From positions 62,001-126,000 of the forward strand of contig JAKPHF010000078.1 in NCBI GenBank assembly GCA_029550525.1: 64,000 bases of DNA. The letters run 5' to 3'. Made by a program: the position numbers and the translations under genes. Below are positions 26,846 to 35,901 of this stretch, in pieces. The first letter of the stretch is position 1. Every line of letters begins with the position of its first letter. The notes beneath the pieces were generated by a model. That model saw nothing but the letters and a program-made list of their open reading frames with translations. It did no database searches and was not told the origin of the DNA. This DNA comes from Planctomycetota bacterium (GTDB lineage: Bacteria; Planctomycetota; Phycisphaerae; UBA1845; PWPN01).

Positions 26846-29542
26846 GTGCGAACAACGGGCACGAACCGCCAATCAAAGATAGGAACGAGGGTCATTGGGC
26901 TGTCGTTCCTCATCTTTTTGTGCGCCCTGGCCTCAGCGGCGACGGGCCAGACCTATTCGAACCCGCTCTACACACCGGCGTTTCCACCCGCCGGCAGTTG
27001 GTTTACATCCGGCCCCGCCGACCCCATGGTCGTCGAGTTCGAAGGCGACTACTACGTTTACCCCACGGGCAACGGCTTCACCTATCAGGTCATGTACTCA
27101 CAAGACCTGGTGCACTGGTCCGGTGATGCGATCGCATTCGGCATCCCCACGAACAGCCCCTGGAAGACCTGGTCGCTGTGGGCGCCGGAGATCGAACGGA
27201 TCAACGGTCGATTCTATCTGTACTACACGGCCGGCCTGGGTGACCTGCCGGATCAGCGCATCGGCGTGGCGGACGCCGATACTCCGCTCGGACCGTTCAC
27301 GGATCGTTCCTTCGATCGTCCGCTTATCGACGAGCCCGCCATCGATGCCGAATGCTTTCAGGACGAGGGCACGCTCTATCTCTACTACGTGCGCCACACG
27401 CAGAACCCATTCAAACTGAGCATCTGGGTCCGCAAGCTGCTGGACCCGCTCGCGCTCGACCCCGACAGCCCGCCTCGACTCTGCATCGAGCCGACGCTCG
27501 GCTGGGAGGCCGCGGTCACCGAAGGCCCCACCGTGATCAAGCGCGACGGCCTGTATTACATGTTCTATTCTGCCTGGGGCGCCAGCTCGCCTAATTACGC
27601 CGTGGCGGTTGCCACCGCGCCGCATCCGCTCGGTCCTTGGGTGCGACAAGCCGAACCTTACAACCCCGTCTTCAAACGCAACGACGCCATCAGCCTGTGG
27701 GGACCCGGTCATGGCGACCATGTCATCGGCCCCGACGGGATCAGCGACTGGTACGTGTATCATCACAAGATCAACCCCGGCGAAAACTTCGACCGCTATC
27801 TGGCCCTCGATCGACTCGTGCCGGTGGCCCGGCATGGATCAAGAGACCTGCATTTCACTTCTTCCGGCGGAACCACGAGCCTCACGCCGGCCCCGCGATT
27901 GCCGTTTGAATACGCCAATTTTGAAGACGACCGTCTGCCTGCCAGCTTCGTGCCCGAGGCCGGGACGTGGACGGCGGCCGGCGGCAAGCTCATCGCCCCC
28001 GCCGACGGCGTCCTGAGAATCGCCCGCACGCTTGCGAGCGAAAGCCTCCAGGACTTCCACTGGGAATGGTGGTTGCGAGCTGCGGACGGCTTCATGCCCA
28101 CGACCGACTCGACGTTCGAGTTCAGCTTCGCCACCGTCAAGCAGCAGATCCCGCATCGCGTCGGCTGGCAGATTCGCCTCGCCACCGACACGTTGCGCTT
28201 CGTGGAAATCAACGAAGCCACGGGCGCCACGGTCGTACATCAGACCACGACGTTCGCGCCTTCCATCAACTGGAGCCATCATTCGCGCCAGCTCACCATC
28301 TCCAAGACGGGCAATCTCTGGAAGGTCTTCGTCGATCGCGTGCTGGTGGCATCGGTACAGCACCATGCCACCTTACACGCCGACGCCTGGGTGCGAACGA
28401 CCGCAGCGCCGGCGACGTTGGACGGCTACCGCCAGACAATCGCCTTCGTGGAGGACTTCGAGTGCGCCGCCTGCACGGCGGACCGGTGGGAGTTCCTCGG
28501 CGGGACGTGGGAATTCGTTCCGCCCGGCGCCGCCGACGACGGCTACCTTCGCCAGAGCGACTCGGCGCCGGGCCGGCGAATCGCGCTGTACCGCAACTTG
28601 CGGCCAGCTGAATTCGATCTCAGCGCGGACTTCATGCCTGTATCGCAGACGAGCGAAGGCGCGTCGCCTGCCTACGGCCTCGTCCACAACTACGCCGGCC
28701 CGGACAACCACGCTCTCGTACTGATCGATGATGCCCGAGCCACAGTGACCGCCACCGCAATCGTGAACGGCACGCCTCAACCGATGATTGACTCGACCGT
28801 GCCCATGCCGCCGACGTTCGCACAGGCTGACTATCGAAACCTCGCCGTGACCACCGATGTCGATACCGGAGAGTTCGTCTACAGCCTCAACGGCCTGGAG
28901 GTCCTGCGGCGCGCGTACCCCGGCCTTCCTCGGCGCGGCCGGGCCGGCCTGGTCACGGATTCGAGCGTTGTGCGCATCGACCGATTTCGTTTCTCCGACG
29001 CCACCGGCCGCCCGAGAATTCTCGTGAGCCCGCCAATCGTTCGCCGCGCCGTGTTCATCGCCGATGCACCGCCCGCCGATCACTTCACCGTTGCCAACGG
29101 AGGAGGCGGCGATGGGCTTTATTACCGGATCACCACTGATGCCGCCTGGTTGACGGTCGCGCCGGCGTACGGCGAATCGCAAGGGGAAGCGGACGAGATT
29201 ACCCTGAGCTACGACATCACCGGTTTGACCGCCGGCACCTATACCGCGGATGTCCGCATCGAATCCGCCGACGCCGTGAACAGCCCGCAGATGCTGCGAG
29301 TGGAACTGACTGTCGAGACCGTCGCTCCCGACTTCGATGGCGACGGCGACGTGGACATGGAGGATTTCTCGTACATACAACTCTGCTTCACGCCGCCGAG
29401 TACGCCGCCGGCGCTGCCACCAGGCTGCGAGGATGCCGATCTGACCGGTGACGAACGTGTGAACGCAGCCGACTGCGCCATCCTGCAAGCATGCCTCAGC
29501 GGATCAAACATCTTCGCGCATCGCGCGTGCGCGAACGACTGA
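26846..29542 (+). CDS. secreted GH43-family glycoside hydrolase with dockerin-like C-terminus
   Basis: Likely arabinofuranosidase, xylosidase or related enzyme acting on plant or algal polysaccharide. The 898-residue product has a signal peptide (VIGLSFLIFLCALASAATG). The GH43 five-bladed propeller follows: catalytic base Asp in GPADPMVV, WAPEIERINGRFYLYYTA, the pKa modulator Asp probably in the DAECFQDEG region, and general acid Glu in EGPTVIKRDGLYYMFYSAWG. Two beta-sandwich regions come next, then a BACON-like segment (ITTDAAWLTVAPAYGESQG). The end has dockerin-type loops (FDGDGDVDMEDFSYIQ and LTGDERVNAADCAILQ). The start is GTG 26846, preceded by GAGGGGGGAA. The substrate is not predictable by eye. 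Confidence 0.85.
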   Translation: MRTTGTNRQSKIGTRVIGLSFLIFLCALASAATGQTYSNPLYTPAFPPAGSWFTSGPADPMVVEFEGDYYVYPTGNGFTYQVMYSQDLVHWSGDAIAFGIPTNSPWKTWSLWAPEIERINGRFYLYYTAGLGDLPDQRIGVADADTPLGPFTDRSFDRPLIDEPAIDAECFQDEGTLYLYYVRHTQNPFKLSIWVRKLLDPLALDPDSPPRLCIEPTLGWEAAVTEGPTVIKRDGLYYMFYSAWGASSPNYAVAVATAPHPLGPWVRQAEPYNPVFKRNDAISLWGPGHGDHVIGPDGISDWYVYHHKINPGENFDRYLALDRLVPVARHGSRDLHFTSSGGTTSLTPAPRLPFEYANFEDDRLPASFVPEAGTWTAAGGKLIAPADGVLRIARTLASESLQDFHWEWWLRAADGFMPTTDSTFEFSFATVKQQIPHRVGWQIRLATDTLRFVEINEATGATVVHQTTTFAPSINWSHHSRQLTISKTGNLWKVFVDRVLVASVQHHATLHADAWVRTTAAPATLDGYRQTIAFVEDFECAACTADRWEFLGGTWEFVPPGAADDGYLRQSDSAPGRRIALYRNLRPAEFDLSADFMPVSQTSEGASPAYGLVHNYAGPDNHALVLIDDARATVTATAIVNGTPQPMIDSTVPMPPTFAQADYRNLAVTTDVDTGEFVYSLNGLEVLRRAYPGLPRRGRAGLVTDSSVVRIDRFRFSDATGRPRILVSPPIVRRAVFIADAPPADHFTVANGGGGDGLYYRITTDAAWLTVAPAYGESQGEADEITLSYDITGLTAGTYTADVRIESADAVNSPQMLRVELTVETVAPDFDGDGDVDMEDFSYIQLCFTPPSTPPALPPGCEDADLTGDERVNAADCAILQACLSGSNIFAHRACAND

Positions 29543-29589
29543 TGCCGCTCGTCGCGGTATTCTGAGACCGCCAGTTGCGGATCGACCCG

Positions 29590-29870
29590 CATGCGGGCCG
29601 TAGTCAATAGACATGGGCGTCAGCCCCCGGTCGATCGTGAGCAATCGATCGTCAGCCCCGAAGGGGCGACAGGTCCGATCCGATCCGAGACAAACGTAAC
29701 GCCCTCCGACGTCCTGACCGACGAGACCCACAACGTTTCGGGCCGCGGTGTGTCTGTCGCCCTGTCGGGGCTCCATGAGACAAAAGGGACGAACCGAGCG
29801 CGAATCCGTCCTTCACCGGGGGCTTACGCCACCCGGCTACTGACCCCTGCCCCTTGTGGGGCAGAAGACC
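29590..29870. repeat. nested imperfect palindromic element (MITE-like)
   Basis: Outer arms 29616-29631 and 29815-29830 pair at 15 of 16 positions. Inner arms 29653-29669 and 29757-29773 pair at 15 of 17. Weaker pairing extends outward to both ends. Internal hairpins include AGCCCC-GAA-GGGGC, ACCGGGGGCTTACGCCACCCGGCT and TGCCCC-TTGT-GGGGCA. No open frame lies within it. It looks like a non-coding dispersed element. Confidence 0.65.
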
Positions 29871-29876
29871 CGACCA

Positions 29877-29910
29877 TGAGCTGTGGGCTATGGGGTGTGA
29901 GCTATGAGCC
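29877..29910. repeat. heptad repeat (family A)
   Basis: Units tgagctg, tgggcta, tggggtg, tgagcta and tgagcca run in 7-base steps downstream of the flhG stop codon. Confidence 0.75.
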
Positions 29911-29960
29911 AAAGAGCGGGAAGCTCTCGTCAGGTCACCACACGTGCCGACGGCGAGCAC

Positions 29961-30872
29961 TCAGCGGAACATGTTGACGAAACGGTAGAAGAGCCCCTGG
30001 TCGGCCTGGGGTTGGCCGATGTCGCGCGAGAGCTTGGTCGCAATGGCCATGATGCAGCCGGACGCCGGACAGCGCGGGTAGCGCAACAGTACCGGCGCAC
30101 GCTCTCGAACCGCTACGGCCACATAATCGTCCCGCAGGATGTGGCCATAGTCGCTCACGCCCACCTGCAGAAACCGGGCGGCCACGCTCGAGATCCGCTC
30201 GTACACCTCGGCGGCCTCCCGGCGATTGATGGCGTTGTTGACCACCAGGCCCATGCCGCCCATCCGCGCCGCCGCACCCGGTCGGTCCGACATGAACTGG
30301 GGCAGCACTTTGATCGTGGCGTAGGCATCGGTGAGCGAGGTCGGCTCCGGCGTGGTCACCACCAGCAACGTATCGCCCGTCGCGGCGAAGCTCAGCACGT
30401 TTCGCGAGATCCCCGCCCCGCAATCCAGCACGACCACGTCATAGCGCGATTCGATCTGCGCCATGGCCGCCATGAGTTGATGCCGCTCGAAGTCCGACAG
30501 ATCAGCGAGTTCAGCGATACCCGACGAACCCGGCACGAACGAGATGCCACCTGGCGCGTCGATCACCACATCATCCAACCGACGCCGCCCCTTGAGCACC
30601 TCGGACCACGTCCCGCGGGCCTGCACGCCCAGCACGATATCCGCGTTGGCCAGACCCATGTCCATGTCGAACAGGATGACCCGGTGTCCGCGGGCGGCCA
30701 TCGCGATGGACAGATTGGTGGCCAGCAGCGTCTTTCCAACGCCACCCTTGCCGCTGAGAATACTGACGACGTGACAACCGCGGGCGGCTTGCCCTCCCGG
30801 CGCAAGGTCGGCACAGACCAGTTGGCGCAAACGGCTTGCCTGATCGCCTCGATTGGAGAAGCCAAAAGCCAT
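29961..30872 (-). CDS. flhG: flagellar number regulator FlhG (MinD/ParA-family ATPase)
   Basis: MinD-like ATPase that works with FlhF to set flagellar number and placement at the membrane. The 303-residue product has the deviant Walker A SILSGKGGVGKTLLATNL near residue 38, switch I MDMGLANADIVLG, and the Walker B-like YDVVVLDCGAGISRNVL. It also has the FlhG-typical TPEPTSLTDAYATIKVL and VVNNAINRREAAEVYERI. It is the last gene of the reverse-strand flagellar cluster, 106 bases after flhF, with a family C repeat between them. The pairing with flhF supports FlhG over plain MinD. Confidence 0.94.
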   Translation of the reverse strand: MAFGFSNRGDQASRLRQLVCADLAPGGQAARGCHVVSILSGKGGVGKTLLATNLSIAMAARGHRVILFDMDMGLANADIVLGVQARGTWSEVLKGRRRLDDVVIDAPGGISFVPGSSGIAELADLSDFERHQLMAAMAQIESRYDVVVLDCGAGISRNVLSFAATGDTLLVVTTPEPTSLTDAYATIKVLPQFMSDRPGAAARMGGMGLVVNNAINRREAAEVYERISSVAARFLQVGVSDYGHILRDDYVAVAVRERAPVLLRYPRCPASGCIMAIATKLSRDIGQPQADQGLFYRFVNMFR

Positions 30873-30895
30873 AGCCCACCCCCGACCCCAAAAAA

Positions 30896-30923
30896 CGACA
30901 CGGTGACACGGCGATGCGGCGAA
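30896..30923. repeat. octad repeat (family C) between flhF and flhG
   Basis: The forward strand reads acacggtgacacggcgatgcg in 8-base steps. Here the forward strand carries the GACGCGG-like sense, opposite to most copies after reverse-strand flagellar genes. Confidence 0.65.
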
Positions 30924-30978
30924 AAGGGCCGAGCGCTGCCGGCAATGGCCGCGTCAGCGCATCAAAAGCGACCTGCGA

Positions 30979-32484
30979 TCACGCCAACTGGTTGATCGCC
31001 GACGCCGACTTCTTCACCGGCTCGGATGCGACCCGGCTCGGCTCAGCCGCCGATGATGACGCCGGCGCTGCCGTGGGCGTCGAGGACGGTAGATTCAACA
31101 CCAGTTCCGCGAGTCGCCGCCGACTGCCGACCTCGATATCGTCCGGAACATCCTGGCCGGTCGTCAGGTACGACAGTTGGACGTCCAGCCGATGCGCGAT
31201 GTTGAGGATCACGCCGACGCCCACGGCCTCATCCAATTTCGTGAACACCACCCGATCGACGCCCACCCTGGAGAACTTCTCGAGCACCTGCTGCAACTGG
31301 TTGGAATGGGCGGTGCACGACAGCACCAAGTGCGTCTCCAGCGCGGAGCAGCGGCCGTCCTTGGCCGTCGGCTGCGGAGCCTGCCCTTCGCCGCTGGCCG
31401 CCGTCGCCTCCAATTCCTGCGCCGCGGCCGTCTCGCGGGCCTTCTCCAGGAATGCCTGCAGATCGCCCAGATGCTCGGTGTCCTTTTGGCTGCGGCCCGA
31501 CGTGTCGATCAACACGACGTCGAAGCCCTGCATCTTGCGCATGGTCTCGGCCAGCTCGTCGGGCGTGTAGACCACCTCGAGCGGCACGCTGAGAATGTCG
31601 GCATACGCCTTGAGCTGAGCGACGGCGGCGATGCGGTACGTGTCCGTGGTGATCAGACCCACGCGCTTGCGGTCGCGAAGCTTGAACTGGGCGGCCAGCT
31701 TGGCGATGGTCGTGGTCTTGCCCACACCGGTCGGCCCCACCAGGGCGACAAACTTCGTGCCCCGGCCCGGCTGAAGCTGGACGGGGTCGGCCGTCGGCAG
31801 CATCCGCTCCACCACTTCCAGCAGGGCGTCCGGAATGAGCTTCTGGAAATCCAGCGGCTCGGTCTTGACCGGCCCCACTGCCTGCAGCCGCGCCCGCCAC
31901 TCGTTCAGCCGCTCCTTAGCTCGCGAGACCACCTCGCGGGCCAGCTCATCGGCCACCGCGTTCTGGATGAGCTTCGTGTAGTACTCCTGCAGTTCCTCCG
32001 GGATGGGCGGACCGGGCCGAACCGGCCCCAGCCCCGCGTCGATGCGGCCCGGTGACGCCTTGGCCGACTGCTCGCGATCGAGCAACTGGCGAACCATCGT
32101 CCGCAGCTCTTCCATCTCGCTGCGCAGCGCCGAGGTCGAAGAGGAGATCTGAGCCAGCGTGTCCGAGCTCGCGGCCCCCCGATTGGCGGCCGCCGACTCC
32201 GTGGAACGGGGACCTCCGCTGGACGCCTCCGCCTGCCGCGTGCGCGACGACAGCGTCTCGCGCCGCGGGACGTACGTCCCGCGTCCCGGCGAGCCCTCGG
32301 GGCGAGGCAACAGCGTCAGATCCTTGCTCGCCGTGATCTCCACGATCGACCGGGCCCCGACCCCCATCAGGCCGCCCCGCCGAATCGTCCGGGTGTGCAG
32401 GATCACCGCCCCGCGGCCCAGGTCCTGCTTGACCTTCTCGAGGGCCTCAGCCATCGATTTACCCTGGTAGGTTTTCAGTTCCAT
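30979..32484 (-). CDS. flhF: flagellar SRP-type GTPase FlhF
   Basis: SRP-family GTPase that directs placement of the flagellar base. The 501-residue product begins MELKTYQGKSMAEALEKVKQDLG, the standard FlhF N-terminus. A low-complexity B region of about 100 residues follows. The NG domain has P-loop GPTGVGKT (250-257), LITTDTYRIAAVAQLK, DVVLIDTSGRSQKD and VVFTKLDEA (413-420). An Ala/Glu/Gln-rich stretch of about 30 residues (351-380) sits between the DTSGR and TKLDEA motifs, where homologues as I know them have only a short linker. The start overlaps the end of flhA by 26 bases (32459-32484), indicating coupled translation. Confidence 0.95.
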   Translation of the reverse strand: MELKTYQGKSMAEALEKVKQDLGRGAVILHTRTIRRGGLMGVGARSIVEITASKDLTLLPRPEGSPGRGTYVPRRETLSSRTRQAEASSGGPRSTESAAANRGAASSDTLAQISSSTSALRSEMEELRTMVRQLLDREQSAKASPGRIDAGLGPVRPGPPIPEELQEYYTKLIQNAVADELAREVVSRAKERLNEWRARLQAVGPVKTEPLDFQKLIPDALLEVVERMLPTADPVQLQPGRGTKFVALVGPTGVGKTTTIAKLAAQFKLRDRKRVGLITTDTYRIAAVAQLKAYADILSVPLEVVYTPDELAETMRKMQGFDVVLIDTSGRSQKDTEHLGDLQAFLEKARETAAAQELEATAASGEGQAPQPTAKDGRCSALETHLVLSCTAHSNQLQQVLEKFSRVGVDRVVFTKLDEAVGVGVILNIAHRLDVQLSYLTTGQDVPDDIEVGSRRRLAELVLNLPSSTPTAAPASSSAAEPSRVASEPVKKSASAINQLA

Positions 32485-34573
32485 CCGTGAGTACCACCAG
32501 TCCTAACGACTGAACTTCAATGCCTCGGACGATTTCGTTGTACGCCAGCACGGGCACATGCGGCATGGACTGCTCGATGAGCCGCCGCACCCACATGCGA
32601 ACCGGCGGCGAGCACAGAACGGCGACGGTCTGCCCGGCCGCCTGATACCCGCCCTGCTCCACCCGCTCGCGAATGGCCGCCACGATCCGCCCCTGCGTCA
32701 TCGGAGGCAGGCTCAGGTAGCTGCCCCGATCGTTCCGTTCGATGTGGGTGGCGATCAGATCCTCCAGTTGCGGATCCAGGGTGACCACGCGGATGACATT
32801 GCGTTCGTCTTTATACAGTTGACAGATGGTTCTCGCCAGAGCATTGCGACAATATTCAATGAGAATGTCCGGGTCCTTCGTCCGCGGCGCCCAGTCGGCC
32901 AGCGTCTCGAGGATGGTCTCCAGGTCGCGCACGGGAACCCGCTCGCGCAGCAGGCCCTGGAGGACCCGCTGCAATTCGCCCGGCTTGATGATCTCGGGAA
33001 TGACGTCCTCGACCGCCTTGGGCGACTTCTCCTTCAGGGCGTCCAGCAGTCGGTGCGTCTGCTGACGGCTCAACAGCTCGTCCGCGTGCTTCTTGATGAC
33101 TTCCGTCAGGTGCGTGGCCAGGACGCTGGAACAGGGTACGACGGTGTAGTTGCGCTGCTCGGCATCGAGCTTCTGGTCCTCGTTGATCCACAGCGCGGGC
33201 AGACCGAACGCCGGCTCGATTGTCTCGATTCCGGTCACCTGGTCGGTCACCATGCCGTTGTCGATGGCCAGGAGCAGGCCCGGCATGCACTCGCCTCGTG
33301 CAACCTCGACCCCCTTGAGCTTGATGGTGTACTTGTTGGGCTCGAGCTTGAGGTGGTCGCGCACGCGGATGGGCGGCACGATGATGCCCAGCTCGGTGGC
33401 CACCTGTTTGCGAATGTTGGTGATGCGATCGAGCAGGTCGCCGCCCTGCTTGCGGTCCACCAGGCGGATCAGCCCGTAGCCCACCTCCAGCTCCATGGGA
33501 TCGACGGTGAGCAGCGACTCGACCCGCTCGGCCTTCTTGCCCGCCTCGACCTTGGCTTGCGTGGCCGCCGTGGCCATCGCCGCCGATCGTTGCGAATTGA
33601 TGATGTAGGCCATACCGCCGCAGCCCGCCGCCAGAACGAGCAGCGGCATCGTGGGCAGCCCGGTCAGCGAGAGCAGCGACAGAAAACCCGCCGTCAGCGC
33701 CAGCGCGATGGGCCGGTTGGTCAGTTGGCCCAACAGGTCCTCGCCCAGGTTCACGCGGGCGTTGCTACGGGTCACCAACAAGCCGGCCGCGATCGAGATA
33801 ATGAACGAGGGAATGGCCGCCACGAGGCCGTCACCGATGGTCAGCTTGGTGAAGACCTCGAGGCACCGCATGAACTCCATCTTGTGCTCGACCATCCCCA
33901 CGTAGACGCCGCCCACCATGTTGATGAACGTGATGATCAGGCCGGCCACCGCGTCTCCCCGGACGAACTTGGAGGCACCGTCCATGGCCCCGTAGAAGTC
34001 CGCCTCGGCGGTCACCTCCTGTCGCCGCCGCCGGGCTTCGGCCTCGTTAATGATGCCGGCATTGAGATCGGCGTCGATGGCCATCTGCTTGCCCGGCATG
34101 CCGTCCAACGTGAACCGGGCCGCCACTTCGGCCACGCGCGTCGACCCCTTGGTGATGACGACGAACTGGATGACGGTCAGGATGAGGAAGATGATGATGC
34201 CCACCACCAGGGAGCCGGCGGTGACGAAGTTGCCGAACGTCTCCACGACGCGGCCGGCCGCCAAGGTGCCATCCTGCGCGTTGGTCAGGATCAGACGGGT
34301 GGTCGCCGTGTTGAGCACGAGCCGCAGGAGCGTGACCCCCAGCAACAGCGAGGGGAACGAGGACATCTCCAGCGGATGATTGATGTACATCACCGTCAGC
34401 AGCACGACCGCCGACAGCATGATGTTGCCCGCCAACAGAATGTCCATCAGGGCGGTGGGCAACGGCACCAGCAGCACGAAAATGAGCGCCGTGGCGCCGA
34501 TCGGTACGAGCAGCCCGCGATGCCGCTCGATCAATCGCACTGGTCGTGAGTCAAATAACGCCAAACCCGCCAC
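32459..34573 (-). CDS. flhA: flagellar export gate protein FlhA
   Basis: Largest subunit of the flagellar type III export gate, using the proton motive force and docking substrates through its cytoplasmic ring. The 704-residue product has about eight membrane helices in the first 330 residues and the FHIPEP signature region (ARFTLDGMPGKQMAIDADLN, NAGIINEAEA, DFYGAMDGASKFVRGDAVAG). The large cytoplasmic domain includes ELGIIVPPIRVRDH and the FlhA-type end VPVLAYNEI. The length is normal. It is separated from flhB by a 207-base spacer with two oppositely oriented family C repeats. Confidence 0.97.
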   Translation of the reverse strand: MAGLALFDSRPVRLIERHRGLLVPIGATALIFVLLVPLPTALMDILLAGNIMLSAVVLLTVMYINHPLEMSSFPSLLLGVTLLRLVLNTATTRLILTNAQDGTLAAGRVVETFGNFVTAGSLVVGIIIFLILTVIQFVVITKGSTRVAEVAARFTLDGMPGKQMAIDADLNAGIINEAEARRRRQEVTAEADFYGAMDGASKFVRGDAVAGLIITFINMVGGVYVGMVEHKMEFMRCLEVFTKLTIGDGLVAAIPSFIISIAAGLLVTRSNARVNLGEDLLGQLTNRPIALALTAGFLSLLSLTGLPTMPLLVLAAGCGGMAYIINSQRSAAMATAATQAKVEAGKKAERVESLLTVDPMELEVGYGLIRLVDRKQGGDLLDRITNIRKQVATELGIIVPPIRVRDHLKLEPNKYTIKLKGVEVARGECMPGLLLAIDNGMVTDQVTGIETIEPAFGLPALWINEDQKLDAEQRNYTVVPCSSVLATHLTEVIKKHADELLSRQQTHRLLDALKEKSPKAVEDVIPEIIKPGELQRVLQGLLRERVPVRDLETILETLADWAPRTKDPDILIEYCRNALARTICQLYKDERNVIRVVTLDPQLEDLIATHIERNDRGSYLSLPPMTQGRIVAAIRERVEQGGYQAAGQTVAVLCSPPVRMWVRRLIEQSMPHVPVLAYNEIVRGIEVQSLGLVVLTDGTENLPG

Positions 34574-34591
34574 CGTTCATCACCCGGTTAT

Positions 34592-34629
34592 CGAAACGAC
34601 GCGGCGACACGGAGACGCGGTGAGGCGAA
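34592..34629. repeat. octad repeat (family C), forward orientation, before flhA
   Basis: The forward strand reads gacgcggcgacacggagacg and onward, 18 bases upstream of the flhA start. With the opposite copy at 34748-34780 it can form a long-range stem across the flhB-flhA spacer. Confidence 0.75.
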
Positions 34630-34747
34630 CAAAAACGTCGCACCGACATCTCGCCTCCCAAGCCGCGCTCTTTCAGGTCTGTGTCCGCCCCGATCAGCCA
34701 TCGCAAACCACGTTTCGCGTTCTTTTTCCGTGTTGTCTCGTTCCTCT

Positions 34748-34780
34748 TTCGCCGCGTCTCCGCGTCGCCGTGTGATCCTT
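34748..34780. repeat. octad repeat (family C) directly after flhB
   Basis: On the reverse strand the repeat starts at the flhB stop codon: aaggatcacacggcgacgcg and onward. Confidence 0.8.
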
Positions 34781-35878
34781 TCAATTCAGGCTCACTCCCG
34801 CCGCGGCCCGCCGGGCGTAACCACGGCCGGCCAGCTCGTACACGTACGCCAGCACCTCGGCGACCGCCTTGTAGAAGTCGGCCGGAATCTCCTGGCCCAC
34901 CTCCACGTCGCGATACAGCGCCCGGGCCAGCGGCGGCCGTTCGACGATGGGCACGCCGTGCGCGACGGCGATCTCCCGAATCTTCATCGCCAGGAAATCC
35001 GCACCCTTGGCGGTCACCTTGGGGGCCTGCATGGTCTCGGCGTCGTACTGCAGCGCCACTGCGAACTCCGTGGGATTGGTGACGATCACGTCGGCCTTGG
35101 GCACCGCGGCTCGGATCCGCTGCATGGCCATCTGCATCTGCACCTGCCGCCGCCGGAGCTTGATCCTCGGATCGCCCTCCATCCGCTTGAGCTCCTCGCG
35201 CACCTCCTCCTTGGTCATCCGCAGGTCCTTCTCAGTCCGGTAGCGTTGATACGCATAGTCGATCACCGCCAGAATCAACAGCACGATCCCCAGCCGCAGG
35301 CCCAGCGTGAGAATCAGATCCGTGGCGACGACGATCAGCGACAAATGCGACAGCCCGGACGCGCCGGCCAGCAGTTCCACCCGGCTCCGCAACGTCCACC
35401 ACGTGACCAGCACCAGCACCGCCATCTTCAGCACGCCCATGAGCAAATGGACGAACGCCCGGGCGTTGAACATGCGGGCCAGCCCCGTCAACGGATTCAG
35501 CCGATCGAGCGACGGCGTAATCGGCTTGAACGTGATGAGCCAGCCGACCTGCAGGTAGTTGCTCACGATGGCCAGCACGACCAGGGCGAGCAGAAAAGGC
35601 AACAGCAGCCGAGCGGTCTCCAGCAGAACGGATTGGGCGATCGTACCCAACTGTTGCGGATCGACCGTAGCCACGCCATCTTCGCCCAGATACATCCGCA
35701 TGAGGCTGAGCAGCCGTCCCATGGCACCTTCGCCCCACCACTGGATGAGCAGCACACCTCCCAACAGGATGACAGCCGAAGTCAGATCCGCGCTCCGCGC
35801 GACCTGGCCGCGCTCCCGCGCTTCTTCGCGCCGGCGTGGCGTTGGGGCTTCGGTCCTGTCTTGTGCACTGTCGGGCAT
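34781..35878 (-). CDS. flhB: flagellar export switch protein FlhB (NPTE variant)
   Basis: Export-gate component that switches secretion from rod/hook to filament substrates after self-cleavage. The 365-residue product has the N-terminal TEAPTPRRREEARERGQVARS, four hydrophobic helices to about residue 210, the linker EVREELKRMEGDPRIK, and the conserved C-terminal domain with VTAKGADFLAMKIREIA. The cleavage motif reads N268-P269-T270-E271 instead of NPTH; the codons are AAT CCC ACG GAG (35077-35066). The scissile Asn-Pro is kept but the usual His is Glu. It lies 23 bases after fliR. Confidence 0.96.
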   Translation of the reverse strand: MPDSAQDRTEAPTPRRREEARERGQVARSADLTSAVILLGGVLLIQWWGEGAMGRLLSLMRMYLGEDGVATVDPQQLGTIAQSVLLETARLLLPFLLALVVLAIVSNYLQVGWLITFKPITPSLDRLNPLTGLARMFNARAFVHLLMGVLKMAVLVLVTWWTLRSRVELLAGASGLSHLSLIVVATDLILTLGLRLGIVLLILAVIDYAYQRYRTEKDLRMTKEEVREELKRMEGDPRIKLRRRQVQMQMAMQRIRAAVPKADVIVTNPTEFAVALQYDAETMQAPKVTAKGADFLAMKIREIAVAHGVPIVERPPLARALYRDVEVGQEIPADFYKAVAEVLAYVYELAGRGYARRAAAGVSLN

Positions 35879-35901
35879 GGGCTAGTCTTTCCTCCCAGCC
35901 G

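Larger units (their letters stand above)
29543..29960. other. 418-base intergenic region occupied by a palindromic element
   Basis: No gene is supported. Most of it is a nested inverted-repeat element (about 29590-29870), followed by family A heptads (29877-29910) that end 50 bases before the flhG stop codon. Confidence 0.65.

Noticed and set aside
32558..34549. 663-codon open frame on the forward strand opposite flhA
   Set aside because: It mirrors flhA and is rich in His, Gln, Arg and Asp, as expected for the antisense of a GC-rich gene. It has no ribosome site or recognisable domain.
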